Shown here piece after piece: positions 8,938 to 18,119 of a stretch of DNA of 64,000 nt. Source of the DNA: Microbacterium sp. 1.5R. Its GTDB lineage: Bacteria; Actinomycetota; Actinomycetes; Actinomycetales; Microbacteriaceae. The notes below the pieces were generated by a model, which was not told the origin of the DNA, did not search any database, and saw only the letters and a program-made list of their open reading frames with translations. The first letter of the stretch is position 1. Every line of letters begins with the position of its first letter. Position numbers and translations under genes: made by a program. Where the stretch lies: assembly GCF_007667425.1 (NCBI RefSeq), contig NZ_VDRC01000001.1, positions 372,001-436,000 of the forward strand. The letters are read 5' to 3'.

Positions 8938-11900
8938 TTAGTGCGCCGGACGGATCACGACCAAAAGGTCTCCTGCGTCGACCTGCTGCGTCCCTCCGAT
9001 CGCGAGGCGCTCGACGAGACCGGCGACGGGAGCCGTGATCGCCGCCTCCATCTTCATCGCCTCGATCGACGCGACCGGTTCACCGGCGGATACGGACGTG
9101 CCGACCTCGACCTTCAGCGTCACGACGCCCGAGAACGGAGCCGCCACCTGGCCAGGAACCGAGGTGTCCGCCTTCTCGACATCGTGCGCGTCGACCGCCA
9201 CCGAGCGATCCCGCACGAAGACCGGCCGGAGCTGCCCGTTGAGCGTCGTCATCACGGTGCGGATACCGCGTTCGTCGGCGTCGCCGATCGCCTCCAGCCC
9301 CACGTACAGCTGCACGCCGCGATCGATCTCCACGAGGTGCTCCTGCCCCTGCACGAGGCCGTACAGGTAGTCGCTCGTGTCGAGTACCGAGAGGTCGCCG
9401 AACAGCTCGCGGGTCTGCGCGAACTCCTGAGACGGAGCGGGGAAGAGCAGCGTGTTGAGTCGCTCACGCCGCTCGCCGCTCTCCCCGCCCAACGCGCGCT
9501 CGTCGTCCGCGGAGATGTCGGTGAGCCCCGTCCGGACCGAGCGTCCGGCCAGCACCTTCGAGCGGAACGGCTCCGGCCATCCGCCAGGCAGGTCGCCGAG
9601 CTCCCCCGCCATGAAGCCGACGACGGAGTCGGGCACATCGTACTTCTCGGGGTTGGCCTCGAAGTCAGCAGGGTCGGCCTTCACCGCCGCGAGGTGCAGG
9701 GCGAGATCACCGACCACCTTCGACGAGGGGGTCACCTTCGGCACACGGCCGAGGATGCGGTCCGCCGCGGCATACATGTCCTCGATGAGCTCGAAGTCGT
9801 CGGCGAGCCCGAGCGCCTTGGCCTGCTGGCGGAGGTTCGACAGCTGACCCCCGGGGATCTCGTGGTGGTACACGCGCCCCGTGGGTCCGGGCAGGCCGGA
9901 CTCGAACGGGGCGTACTGGCGCCTGACGGCCTCCCAGTACGGCTCGAGGTCCGAGACGCCTGCGAGATCGATGCCGCTGTCTCGCTCGGTATGGGCGAGG
10001 GCTGCGACGAGTGACGACAGCGAGGGCTGGCTGGTGGTGCCGGAGAGCGGAGCGGATGCCGCGTCGACGGCATCCACTCCCGCGGCGCTCGCGGCTAGCA
10101 GGGTCGCGAGCTGTCCGCCCGGTGTGTCGTGGGTGTGCAGGTGCACGGGCTGATCGAAGCGCTCTCGGAGCGCGGTGACGAGCTTCGCGGCGGCGGCGGG
10201 CCGCAGAAGCCCCGCCATGTCCTTGATGGCGATGACGTGCGCACCGGCGTCGACGATCTGCTCGGCGAGATGCAGGTAGTAGTCGAGGGTGTAGAGGTCC
10301 TCGGCGGGGTTCAGCAGATCGCCGGTGTAGCACAGCGCGACCTCGGCGACCGCGGTGCCCGTGGCGCGCACGGCGTCGATGGCCGGCCGCATCTGGTCGA
10401 CGTCGTTGAGCGCGTCGAAGATGCGGAAGATGTCGATGCCGCTCGTCGCGGCCTCCTGCACGAACGCCTCGGTGACCGCCGCGGGGTACGGCGTGTACCC
10501 GACCGTGTTGCGTCCTCGCAGCAGCATCTGGATGGCGATGTTCGGCAGAGCGGCTCGGAGCTTGTCGAGGCGTTCCCAGGGGTCTTCGCCGAGGAACCGC
10601 AGAGCGACGTCGTAGGTCGCCCCTCCCCAGGCCTCCACGGAGAGCAGTCCGGGCGTCAGCCGTGCGAGGTAGGGCGCGGCGGCGGCGAGATCGCGGGTGC
10701 GGACCCGGGTCGCGAGCAGCGACTGGTGCGCATCGCGGAACGTCGTATCGGTGACCGCGAGAGCGCTCTGCTCGCGCAGGCCGCGTGCGAATCCCTCCGG
10801 TCCGAGCTCGAGCAGCCGCTGCCGGGAACCAGCCGAAGGCTCCGCGGAGAGGTCTATCGCCGGAAGCTTGGCCCGCGGGTCGATCACGCCAGGATGCGCG
10901 CCGTGCGGCTTGTTGACCGTGACGTCGACGAGCCAGTTCAGGATCTTCGTGCCGCGGTCCTTCGACGCCCGCCCGCGCAGGAGTTCGGGGCGCTCGTCGA
11001 TGAACGAGGTGCTGACGTCGCCCGCGATGAACGCCTCGTCGTCGAGCAGGGCCTGCAGGAAGGGGATGTTGGTCGAGACGCCGCGGATGCGGAACTCGGC
11101 GAGAGCGCGACGGGCTCTGGCGACCGCCGCCGGGAAGTCCCGTCCGCGGCAGGTCAGCTTCGCGAGCATGGAGTCGAAGTGCGGACTGATCTGCGCCCCC
11201 TGGTGCACCGTGCCGCCGTCGAGACGGATGCCGGCGCCGCCCGGTGAACGGTAGGTGGTGATCTTGCCCGTGTCCGGGCGGAAGCCCTGCGTCGGGTCCT
11301 CTGTGGTGATGCGGCACTGCAGCGCCGCTCCGCGCAGATGCAGGTCCTTCTGCTGCAGCCCGAGATCGGCAAGACTCTGCCCCGCCGCGATGCGCATCTG
11401 GCTCTGCACGAGGTCGACGTCGGTGACCTCTTCGGTGACCGTGTGCTCGACCTGGATGCGGGGGTTCATCTCGATGAAGACGACCTCACCGGTGCGCTCC
11501 CCCGCCGTCTCCAGCAGGAACTCCACGGTGCCGGCGTTCTCGTACCCGATCGACCGAGCGAACGCGACGGCGTAGCCGTGCAGGGCGGTGCGCACGTCGT
11601 CGTCGAGGTTCGGCGCCGGAGCGATCTCTACGACCTTCTGGTGACGGCGCTGCACCGAGCAGTCGCGTTCGAACAGGTGCACGGTCTCGCCGGTCTTGTC
11701 GGCGAGGATCTGCACCTCGATGTGCCGCGGCCTGACGACGGCCTGCTCGAGGAACATCCGAGGGTCGCCGAAAGCGCTCTGCGCCTCGCGCATCGCCTCG
11801 GCCAGCGCGGGTGCGAGCTGCCCGGCTGATTCGACGCGACGCATACCCCGACCCCCGCCGCCGGCGACGGCCTTCGCGAAGAGGGGGAATCCGATCCCCT

Positions 11901-12345
11901 CGGCCTGGGCGACGAGCGCGTCGACATCGTCGGACGCTTCGGTCGACCGCAGCACGGGCACACCCGCCTCGACCGCGTGCCGCTTGGCCTCGACCTTGTT
12001 GCCGGCCATCTCCAGCACGGACGCCGGCGGGCCGATGAAGACGATGCCGTTCGCCGCCGCCTTCTCGGCGAGGTCGGGGTTCTCCGAGAGGAAGCCGTAT
12101 CCGGGGTAGATCGCATCCGCACCGGCCTCCCTGGCGACGCGGATGATCTCGTCGACGTCGAGGTACGCCCGGACCGGATGCCCCCGTTCGCCGATCTCGT
12201 AAGCCTCGTCGGCTTTCAGCCTATGGACGGAACCACGGTCCTCATGCGGGAAGACGGCCACCGTCCTCGCTCCGACCTCGACTGCCGCACGGAAGGCACG
12301 GATCGCGATCTCGCCGCGGTTCGCCACCAGGATCTTCTGGAACAT
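8938..12345 (-). CDS. pyc: Pyruvate carboxylase
   Basis: Anaplerotic biotin enzyme converting pyruvate and bicarbonate to oxaloacetate with ATP. The 1135-aa chain has the full single-polypeptide order: biotin carboxylase with ATP-grasp (VANRGEIAIR at the N-terminus, MNPRIQVEHTVTEE), carboxyltransferase (DTTFRDAHQSLLATR) and C-terminal biotinyl domain with EAMKMEA, Lys at about 1098. I start at ATG 12345, which has AGAGG a few bases upstream; a GTG six bases earlier would overlap that site. A -10 hexamer TAGGCT (12417-12412) gives a leader of about 65 nt. First gene of the operon with the MinD-like ATPase and def. Confidence 0.96.
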   Translation of the reverse strand: MFQKILVANRGEIAIRAFRAAVEVGARTVAVFPHEDRGSVHRLKADEAYEIGERGHPVRAYLDVDEIIRVAREAGADAIYPGYGFLSENPDLAEKAAANGIVFIGPPASVLEMAGNKVEAKRHAVEAGVPVLRSTEASDDVDALVAQAEGIGFPLFAKAVAGGGGRGMRRVESAGQLAPALAEAMREAQSAFGDPRMFLEQAVVRPRHIEVQILADKTGETVHLFERDCSVQRRHQKVVEIAPAPNLDDDVRTALHGYAVAFARSIGYENAGTVEFLLETAGERTGEVVFIEMNPRIQVEHTVTEEVTDVDLVQSQMRIAAGQSLADLGLQQKDLHLRGAALQCRITTEDPTQGFRPDTGKITTYRSPGGAGIRLDGGTVHQGAQISPHFDSMLAKLTCRGRDFPAAVARARRALAEFRIRGVSTNIPFLQALLDDEAFIAGDVSTSFIDERPELLRGRASKDRGTKILNWLVDVTVNKPHGAHPGVIDPRAKLPAIDLSAEPSAGSRQRLLELGPEGFARGLREQSALAVTDTTFRDAHQSLLATRVRTRDLAAAAPYLARLTPGLLSVEAWGGATYDVALRFLGEDPWERLDKLRAALPNIAIQMLLRGRNTVGYTPYPAAVTEAFVQEAATSGIDIFRIFDALNDVDQMRPAIDAVRATGTAVAEVALCYTGDLLNPAEDLYTLDYYLHLAEQIVDAGAHVIAIKDMAGLLRPAAAAKLVTALRERFDQPVHLHTHDTPGGQLATLLAASAAGVDAVDAASAPLSGTTSQPSLSSLVAALAHTERDSGIDLAGVSDLEPYWEAVRRQYAPFESGLPGPTGRVYHHEIPGGQLSNLRQQAKALGLADDFELIEDMYAAADRILGRVPKVTPSSKVVGDLALHLAAVKADPADFEANPEKYDVPDSVVGFMAGELGDLPGGWPEPFRSKVLAGRSVRTGLTDISADDERALGGESGERRERLNTLLFPAPSQEFAQTRELFGDLSVLDTSDYLYGLVQGQEHLVEIDRGVQLYVGLEAIGDADERGIRTVMTTLNGQLRPVFVRDRSVAVDAHDVEKADTSVPGQVAAPFSGVVTLKVEVGTSVSAGEPVASIEAMKMEAAITAPVAGLVERLAIGGTQQVDAGDLLVVIRPAH

Positions 12346-12438
12346 GCACACCTCTGAGAGCTCGATGCGCGACGCAATCGGCGCGCATGGGGCGGGGCTG
12401 AGTGTGCACCCAGCCTAGGGGAAGGTAACGTGGAGTCC

Positions 12439-13251
12439 GTGCACGTACTCAGCGTCAGCTCTCTCAAAGGAGGCGTCGGCAAGACGACCGTGACACTCGG
12501 ACTGGCCTCAGCGGCCTTCGCCCGCGGTGTTCGCACTCTCGTCGTCGACCTCGACCCCCAGTCGGATGTGTCCACCGGAATGGACATCCAGGTGGCCGGT
12601 CGGCTCAACATCGCCGACGTCCTGGCCAACCCCAAGGAGAAGGTGGTCCGTCAGGCGATCACGTCCAGCGGCTGGGCCAAGGTGCACCCCGGCACCATCG
12701 ACGTGCTCATCGGCAGCCCGTCGGCCATCAACTTCGACGGTCCGCACCCGAGCGTCCGCGACGTCTGGAAGCTCGAGGAGGCTCTCGCCGCCGTCGAGCC
12801 CGACTACGACCTGGTCCTCATCGACTGCGCGCCGTCGCTCAACGCGCTGACCCGCACCGCATGGGCTGCCAGCGACCGCGTCATGGTCGTCACCGAGCCC
12901 GGCCTGTTCTCCGTCGCGGCAGCCGACCGCGCGCTCCGCGCGATCGAGGAGATCCGCCGCGGCCTCTCCCCCCGTCTCCAGCCGCTCGGCATCGTCGTGA
13001 ACCGCGTGCGCCCGCAGTCGATCGAGCACCAGTTCCGCATCAAGGAACTGCGCGACATGTTCGGTCCGCTCGTCCTCTCCCCTCAGCTGCCGGAGCGCAC
13101 CTCGCTGCAGCAGGCGCAGGGGGCCGCGAAGCCGCTGCACATCTGGCCGGGAGACTCCGCACAGGAACTCGCCGCCGACTTCGACTCGCTGCTCGACCGG
13201 ATCATCCGCACCGGTCGCATCCCCGTCTCGGAGTCCGGCGCACAGGCCTGA
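12439..13251 (+). CDS. ParA-family ATPase, orphan (no ParB adjacent)
   Basis: 270-aa P-loop ATPase with deviant Walker [11 protein letters not shown] (residues 9-17), DLDPQSDVST and LVLIDCAPSLN. I choose GTG 12439: TAACGT (12426-12431) lies 7 nt upstream as a -10 element, pointing to a leaderless message; GTG 12430 in the same frame is the alternative. Members segregate DNA or position protein complexes. There is no parB or parS-like site nearby, so chromosome partition is not supported. Divergent from pyc, convergent with the MerR gene. Confidence 0.85.
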   Translation: MHVLSVSSLKGGVGKTTVTLGLASAAFARGVRTLVVDLDPQSDVSTGMDIQVAGRLNIADVLANPKEKVVRQAITSSGWAKVHPGTIDVLIGSPSAINFDGPHPSVRDVWKLEEALAAVEPDYDLVLIDCAPSLNALTRTAWAASDRVMVVTEPGLFSVAAADRALRAIEEIRRGLSPRLQPLGIVVNRVRPQSIEHQFRIKELRDMFGPLVLSPQLPERTSLQQAQGAAKPLHIWPGDSAQELAADFDSLLDRIIRTGRIPVSESGAQA

Positions 13252-13279
13252 CCTCGGCAGCTGACACCGTCACACGCGA

Positions 13280-13304
13280 AACGCCCGCTCATCGAGCGGG
13301 CGTT
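13280..13304. terminator. Bidirectional terminator hairpin
   Basis: Perfect 11-bp stem AACGCCCGCTC / GAGCGGGCGTT with a 3-nt loop, between the convergent parA-like gene and the MerR gene. Confidence 0.85.
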
Positions 13305-13331
13305 CTCCGTATGGGCCGGTCTGAGGGCGGG

Positions 13332-13877
13332 TCAGGCCGAGCGCTTGGCGCGACGGGCACTGAGCTCGTCGACGGGGTCCGGCGCCGTGGGGTCGAACTC
13401 GACCAGTGTCGACTCGACCTCTCGAAGCACCTTTCCGACGGCGATGCCGAAGACTCCCTGGCCGCGGCTCACGAGGTCGATGACCTCGTCGTTCGAGGTG
13501 CAGAGGTAGACCGAGGCGCCGTCGCTCATGAGCGTGGTGCCTGCGAGGTCGCGGATGCCGGCGCGACGGAGCTCCTCGACCGCGGTGCGGATCTGCTGGA
13601 GGGAGATGCCGGTGTCGAGGAGGCTCTTGACGAGCTTGAGCACGAGGATGTCACGGAAGCCGTAGAGACGCTGCGAACCGGAGCCGCTCGCGCCGCGCAC
13701 CGTGGGGACGACCAGTTCGGTGCGGGCCCAGTAGTCCAGCTGACGATAGGTGATGCCGGCGGCCCGGGCCGCGACCGCGCCGCGGTAGCCGACCTCGTCG
13801 TCCATGGCGGGCAGTCCGTCGGTGAAGAGGAGTTCGGTCACGAACCGCGGGTCGTCTGCACGCTCATCCGCATTCAT
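13332..13877 (-). CDS. MerR-family transcriptional regulator (Rv1830-like)
   Basis: 181-aa regulator with an N-terminal winged helix of the MerR type (YRGAVAARAAGITYRQLDYWART at about 31-53, then RLYGFRDILVLKLVKSLLDTGISL) and no obvious metal-binding cysteines. AGAGGA lies about 6 nt before the ATG. Last gene of an FHA - MerR - MerR set on the minus strand, matching the garA - Rv1828 - Rv1830 order recalled from M. tuberculosis; the bifunctional nuclease normally between the two MerR genes is missing. Targets are not evident. Confidence 0.85.
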   Translation of the reverse strand: MNADERADDPRFVTELLFTDGLPAMDDEVGYRGAVAARAAGITYRQLDYWARTELVVPTVRGASGSGSQRLYGFRDILVLKLVKSLLDTGISLQQIRTAVEELRRAGIRDLAGTTLMSDGASVYLCTSNDEVIDLVSRGQGVFGIAVGKVLREVESTLVEFDPTAPDPVDELSARRAKRSA

Positions 13878-13976
13878 CTGAATTCCTCTCTTGAGCCGTT
13901 ACCTCCACGGTAGAGCAGGCCCCCGGCAGCGGCAACGACATCCGCGGCACCCCGAAGGTGTGTCGCAATCAGTTCG

Positions 13977-14660
13977 TTACGAAAGCAGTTTCGCGATCGC
14001 GTCCTTGACGAAGTGCGACCGCACCTCGTCGATCTTGGCGGCCAGATCCGGCGCCATCTCTCCCGCCTTGCCACGCGACGCGGCATCGGTCCGACGCAAC
14101 AGCGCCGACAGCGCCGATTCGATGAGAGCCACCTCTCGCTCGGCGCTCTGACGCAGCGAACGCAGGTGACGCGGCTCGATGCCGTGCCGGTCGAGCGCGA
14201 CGAGACCGCGGAGCAGCGTCACAGTGCTCTCGGGGTACAGCTCCTGCGCCGTCACGACGCCCGTGCTGATCGCATCGTTGAGCAGCTGCGGCCCTGCGCC
14301 CGCCGCCGAGAGCAGCTCGTCGCGGCGATAGCGACGCGGAGTCGGCGCGATCGACGGCGGTGCTGTCAGGGCGGACCCCCCGTCCGCCTCCGCCTCGTCG
14401 AGCTGATCGCGGATGACGCTCAGGGGAAGGTAATGGTCGCGCTGCAGCGTGAGACCGAGTCGCAGCCGTTCGATGTCGGACTGCGAGAACTTGCGGTACC
14501 CCGAGTCGGTGCGCGACGGGGTGACGATGCCCTGCACCTCGAGGAAACGCAGCTTGCTCGAGGTGAGGTCGGGAAACTCCGGCGTGAGCCTCGCGAGCAC
14601 CTGGCCGATGCTCAGAAGCCCCGCAGACGTCGAGCGTTCGCGGGCGGCGGACGCCGCCAT
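13977..14660 (-). CDS. ftsR: MerR-family regulator, FtsR-like
   Basis: 227-aa DNA-binding protein. Residues about 16-66 hold a MerR helix-turn-helix (LSIGQVLARL, SKLRFLEVQGIV, GYRKFSQSDIERL); the middle is flexible and the C-terminus is helical and may dimerise. Its ATG overlaps the stop of the FHA gene by one base, so the two are coupled. The corresponding protein in Corynebacterium glutamicum (FtsR, downstream of odhI) activates ftsZ; assigned here by position and family, not by a search. Lys and Leu/Glu-rich C-terminus typical of a coiled segment. Confidence 0.8.
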   Translation of the reverse strand: MAASAARERSTSAGLLSIGQVLARLTPEFPDLTSSKLRFLEVQGIVTPSRTDSGYRKFSQSDIERLRLGLTLQRDHYLPLSVIRDQLDEAEADGGSALTAPPSIAPTPRRYRRDELLSAAGAGPQLLNDAISTGVVTAQELYPESTVTLLRGLVALDRHGIEPRHLRSLRQSAEREVALIESALSALLRRTDAASRGKAGEMAPDLAAKIDEVRSHFVKDAIAKLLS

Positions 14661-15145
14661 CAGGCGTTCGCCGCGACTCGATCGACCGGGGATACGAAGA
14701 AGTTCAGCCGGAACTTTCCGACTCGCAGCTCCGATCCGTCGACCAGCGTGCTGCGATCGACACGTTCGCCGTTGACGTACGTGCCGTTGAGGGAGCGCTG
14801 ATCGATGATCTCGAAAGTCGACCCGCTGCGGGTGATCTCGGCGTGACGACGAGACACCGTCACGTCGTCGAAGAAGATGTCGGCCTCGGGGTGACGGCCG
14901 ACGGTCGTGACGTCGGTGTCGAGGAGGTACCGGGCCCCCGCCAGGGCGCCCGAGCGGACGAGGAGGAGTGCCGAACCCGACGGCAGCGCTGCGATGGCCC
15001 CCTGCTCGACGTCGGTCAACTCCACACCGAACGGGACGAACGAGAGGTCGGAATCGTGCCCGAACGTCTGCGTCACGTCGTGCCTCTGCTCGCCGGAACG
15101 ATGGATCGCGGCGTCTCCGGCCGGTCGGCTGTCGCTGTCTGTCAC
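14660..15145 (-). CDS. garA: FHA-domain signalling protein, GarA/OdhI-like
   Basis: 161-aa protein with a C-terminal FHA phosphothreonine-binding domain: GRHPEADI (83-90), SRRHAEI (98-104) and LNGTYVNG (119-126). The N-terminal tail has a Thr-Gln-Thr segment (Thr25, Thr27) in the position of the kinase-phosphorylated ETT motif of GarA/OdhI. In relatives the unphosphorylated form inhibits 2-oxoglutarate dehydrogenase and phosphorylation by PknB/PknG relieves this. Start GTG 15145 is set by a strong AGGAGG 5 nt upstream and a -10-like TAGTCT (15170-15165). A PASTA kinase is encoded at the left edge; whether it acts here is speculation. Confidence 0.85.
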   Translation of the reverse strand: MTDSDSRPAGDAAIHRSGEQRHDVTQTFGHDSDLSFVPFGVELTDVEQGAIAALPSGSALLLVRSGALAGARYLLDTDVTTVGRHPEADIFFDDVTVSRRHAEITRSGSTFEIIDQRSLNGTYVNGERVDRSTLVDGSELRVGKFRLNFFVSPVDRVAANA

Positions 15146-15245
15146 TGTGCCCTCCTGATCGTCCAGACTAACTGATCGGCGGGTGCTCGCGGGAGGGCCG
15201 ATCGCCACTCAGCCCTCGTATATCGGCCGCTCGTAGGCTGAAGGT

Positions 15246-15932
15246 GTGAAAACAGCCGCCCGCCGTCGTCCCCTCGTCCCCGTCGCCCTGGCCGCCGCCC
15301 TGCTCGCGGCCTTCCTCCTCTTCGTCGCACCACTGTCGGCATCCGCCCACGACAGCATCCTCGGCTCGTCCCCCGAAGCGGACAGCACGGTCGACACGCT
15401 CCCCACGTCGCTGACCCTGACCTTCAGCGCCAAGCTCATCGACGGAGAGGGCGCGACAGAGGTGGTCGTCACGGACGCCTCGGGCGCGTCGGTCACCGAT
15501 GGAGCCGCCACGGTCGACGGCGCCATCGTCACCCAGCCGCTCGTCGCAGAGGCGGCAGCGGGCGGCTATCACGTGATCTGGAAGATCGTCTCCAGCGACG
15601 GCCACCCCACCTCGGGCGAGTTCGACTTCACCGTCGCGAACAGCTCGATCGCCACGCCCACGGCCGGGCCGCGCGCCACACCCGAGGCGACGCCCGCGGA
15701 GCAGCCGGACGCGACAGCGACAGCGACAGCGACAGCGGCACCCGCACCCTCTGCGGCGCCAGACGATGACTCGGCGGCCTCGACGTGGATCTGGCTCATC
15801 GCCATCGCCGGCGTGCTCGCCGCCGCCGTCGCGGGGGTCGTCGTCGTCGCGCTGAGGGGCAGGGCGCGCGACGCCGAGACCGCCGCCGCAGACCCCTCCG
15901 ATCCCGATTCCGACGCCCCGTCGGAGCGATAG
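15246..15932 (+). CDS. CopC-domain exported, membrane-anchored protein
   Basis: 228 aa. Signal peptide (about 1-34) ending ASA, then a mature N-terminal His35, the expected first copper ligand of CopC; a second ligand pair is plausible in SSDGHPTSG. The CopC beta domain (about 35-140) is followed by a Thr/Ala/Pro linker made from a four-fold GACAGC DNA repeat (15713-15736) and one transmembrane helix near the C-terminus. No CopD/YcnJ gene is adjacent. A -10 TAGGCT (15234-15239) is 6 nt from the GTG, so the mRNA is probably leaderless. Copper binding or delivery is inferred from the fold. Confidence 0.85.
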   Translation: MKTAARRRPLVPVALAAALLAAFLLFVAPLSASAHDSILGSSPEADSTVDTLPTSLTLTFSAKLIDGEGATEVVVTDASGASVTDGAATVDGAIVTQPLVAEAAAGGYHVIWKIVSSDGHPTSGEFDFTVANSSIATPTAGPRATPEATPAEQPDATATATATAAPAPSAAPDDDSAASTWIWLIAIAGVLAAAVAGVVVVALRGRARDAETAAADPSDPDSDAPSER

Positions 15933-15941
15933 GCTTGACGC

Positions 15942-17339
15942 ATGCCTCACTACGATGTCGTCATCCTCGGTGCCGGTCCTGGTGGATACGTCGCCGCTGT
16001 CCGCAGCGCACAGCTCGGCCTCTCCACGGCCATCATCGAAGAGAAGTACTGGGGCGGTGTCTGCCTCAACGTCGGCTGCATCCCCTCCAAGGCGCTTCTC
16101 AAGAACGCGGAACTCGCGCACACGCTGAACCACAAGGCCGGCTTCTTCGGCATCTCGGGTGAGTTCACTATCGACTACGGCAAGGCGTTCGACCGCAGCC
16201 GCGTCGTCGCCGACGGCCGCGTCAAGGGCATCCACTTCCTGATGAAGAAGAACAAGGTCACCGAGTACGACGGCCGCGGCACGTTCACGGGTCCGAAGGC
16301 GATCTCGGTCGCCAAGTCCGACGGCACGACCGAAGAGGTCACGTTCGACAACGTCATCATCGCCACCGGGTCGAAGGTGCGACTCCTCCCGGGCGTGCAG
16401 CTCAGCGACAACGTCGTGACCTACGAGGAGCAGATCCTCAGCCGTGAGCTCCCGAAGTCCATCGTCATCGTGGGTGCAGGTGCCATCGGCATGGAGTTCG
16501 CCTACGTCATGACGAACTACGGCGTGAAGGTCACGATCATCGAGTTCCTCGACCGCGCGCTCCCCAACGAGGACGCCGACGTGTCGAAGGAGATCGCGAA
16601 GCAGTACAAGAACTACGGCGTCGACATCCTCACCTCCACCAAGGTCGAGAGCGTCGTCGACAACGGTTCGTCCGTCACCGTCTCCTACACCGGCAAGGAC
16701 GGTCAGCAGGCCTCGATCGAGGCCGACAAGGTGCTCATGTCGGTCGGATTCGCACCCAACGTCGAGGGCTTCGGTCTCGACAAGACCGGCGTAAAGCTCA
16801 CCGAGCGCGGCGCCATCGACATCGACGACCACATGCGCACGAACGTCGACGGCATCTACGCCATTGGCGATGTGACCATGAAGCTCCAGCTCGCGCACGT
16901 CGCGGAGGCGCAGGGCGTCGTGGCTGCCGAGACCATCGGAAAGGCCGAGACGCAGACGCTCGGCGACTACCGCATGATGCCCCGCGCGACGTTCTGCTCG
17001 CCGCAGGTGGCGTCGTTCGGCCTCACCGAGCAGCAGGCCAAGGACGAGGGGCGCGAGATCAAGGTCGCCACCTTCCCGTTCATGGCGAACGGCAAGGCGC
17101 ACGGCCTCGGCGAGCCCGTCGGCTTCGTCAAGCTGATCGCCGACGCCGAGCACCTCGAGCTCATCGGCGCGCACATGATCGGCCCCGACGTCTCGGAGCT
17201 GCTGCCCGAGCTCACGCTCGCGCAGAAGTGGGACCTCACGGCGCTCGAGCTCGCCCGCAACGTGCACACGCACCCGACGCTGTCCGAGGCCCTGCAGGAG
17301 GGCTTCCACGGACTCGCGGGTCACATGATCAACTTCTGA
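15942..17339 (+). CDS. lpd: Dihydrolipoyl dehydrogenase (E3)
   Basis: 465-aa FAD flavoenzyme that reoxidises lipoamide in the 2-oxo acid dehydrogenase complexes. Visible: FAD-binding [10 protein letters not shown], redox-active disulfide [16 protein letters not shown]-binding [10 protein letters not shown], the second FAD segment [11 protein letters not shown], and the catalytic HTHPTLSE near the C-terminus. The -10 TAGGCT (15930-15935) overlaps the stop of the CopC gene and lies 6 nt before the ATG, so it has its own leaderless promoter despite a 9-nt gap. The terminator follows 10 nt after the stop. Confidence 0.96.
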   Translation: MPHYDVVILGAGPGGYVAAVRSAQLGLSTAIIEEKYWGGVCLNVGCIPSKALLKNAELAHTLNHKAGFFGISGEFTIDYGKAFDRSRVVADGRVKGIHFLMKKNKVTEYDGRGTFTGPKAISVAKSDGTTEEVTFDNVIIATGSKVRLLPGVQLSDNVVTYEEQILSRELPKSIVIVGAGAIGMEFAYVMTNYGVKVTIIEFLDRALPNEDADVSKEIAKQYKNYGVDILTSTKVESVVDNGSSVTVSYTGKDGQQASIEADKVLMSVGFAPNVEGFGLDKTGVKLTERGAIDIDDHMRTNVDGIYAIGDVTMKLQLAHVAEAQGVVAAETIGKAETQTLGDYRMMPRATFCSPQVASFGLTEQQAKDEGREIKVATFPFMANGKAHGLGEPVGFVKLIADAEHLELIGAHMIGPDVSELLPELTLAQKWDLTALELARNVHTHPTLSEALQEGFHGLAGHMINF

Positions 17340-17348
17340 TCCCGACAT

Positions 17349-17389
17349 CACGAAGGCCCGGCTCGCTCGCGCGACGCCGGGCCTTCGTG
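17349..17389. terminator. Bidirectional terminator hairpin
   Basis: CACGAAGGCCCGGC ... GCCGGGCCTTCGTG, 14-bp perfect stem with 13-nt loop, between convergent lpd and the methyltransferase gene. Confidence 0.85.
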
Positions 17390-17396
17390 CGTCCGG

Positions 17397-18119
17397 TCAG
17401 TCGACCGTCGCTCGCGCCTCCCACCTCGCCTCGAGTCGAGCGGGGAGGCCGCCACGCACGCGCCATCCCGCCGGCACGATCGCCGCGAGCTCCCGCGGCG
17501 TATACGAACGGCGGATGCTGATGAGTCCATCGACCCGGATGAACGATCCACGGAAGAGCGAGCGGGCGAAAGGCCACGTCGCCGCCGCGAACAGCGCATA
17601 GGCTGCCGCGCTGCGGGCGATGTCGCGGTGCACGACGATCCCGCCCGGTGCGAGCAGACGCTGCGAGTCGTGGAGGACCCCCCGCAGCTCCGCGTCGTTG
17701 AGGTGATGCAGTACGTGGTTCGAGATGATCACGTCGAACTGCGCCCCCTCGGCGACGAGGTCGGACGACAGGGCGTGCCGGTACGCGATGCCTGCACCGC
17801 GGTCGTGCCGGGCTGCCCAGTCGATCGCCCGCGGATCGACGTCGAGCGCGGTGATGGTGCCGGTGAGCCCGTCGCGCCGCAGACGTCTGGCGATGAGGCG
17901 GCAGGCATCCGCTCCGCCGGCCCCGATGTCGAGGATCCGCACCGGCCCGCGCCGGGCGCGAAGACGGACGTCTCGCCGGTAGAGGAGCCCGGGCCGCGAC
18001 ACCAGTGCGTTCACCAGCCCGAACCGCTCGTAGGTGCGCTCGAGCATCTCGAGATCGGCGTCCGCCTCGTCCATGAGCTCGCGTGCCCAGGTGTCTCGGG
18101 CGGAGAGATCGCGAGTCAT
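17397..18119 (-). CDS. Class I SAM-dependent methyltransferase, partner of type III PKS
   Basis: 240 aa with a Rossmann SAM site ILDIGAGGADACR (about 62-74), an acidic ribose-binding position (ALDVDPRAI) and the post-motif FDVIISNHVLHHL. Resembles small-molecule methyltransferases. Its ATG overlaps the PKS stop by 4 nt (ATGA), so it is co-translated and probably modifies the polyketide product. Substrate unknown. Confidence 0.85.
   Translation of the reverse strand: MTRDLSARDTWARELMDEADADLEMLERTYERFGLVNALVSRPGLLYRRDVRLRARRGPVRILDIGAGGADACRLIARRLRRDGLTGTITALDVDPRAIDWAARHDRGAGIAYRHALSSDLVAEGAQFDVIISNHVLHHLNDAELRGVLHDSQRLLAPGGIVVHRDIARSAAAYALFAAATWPFARSLFRGSFIRVDGLISIRRSYTPRELAAIVPAGWRVRGGLPARLEARWEARATVD

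Noticed and set aside
7944..9038. Plus-strand Leu/Gly/Arg-rich open frame opposite the acidic tail
   Set aside because: Mirror of the Glu/Asp/Ala repeat region; no start signal.
15168..17351. Long antisense open frame over lpd
   Set aside because: Arg/Asp/Val-rich shadow produced by GC3 bias opposite an unmistakable lpd gene.
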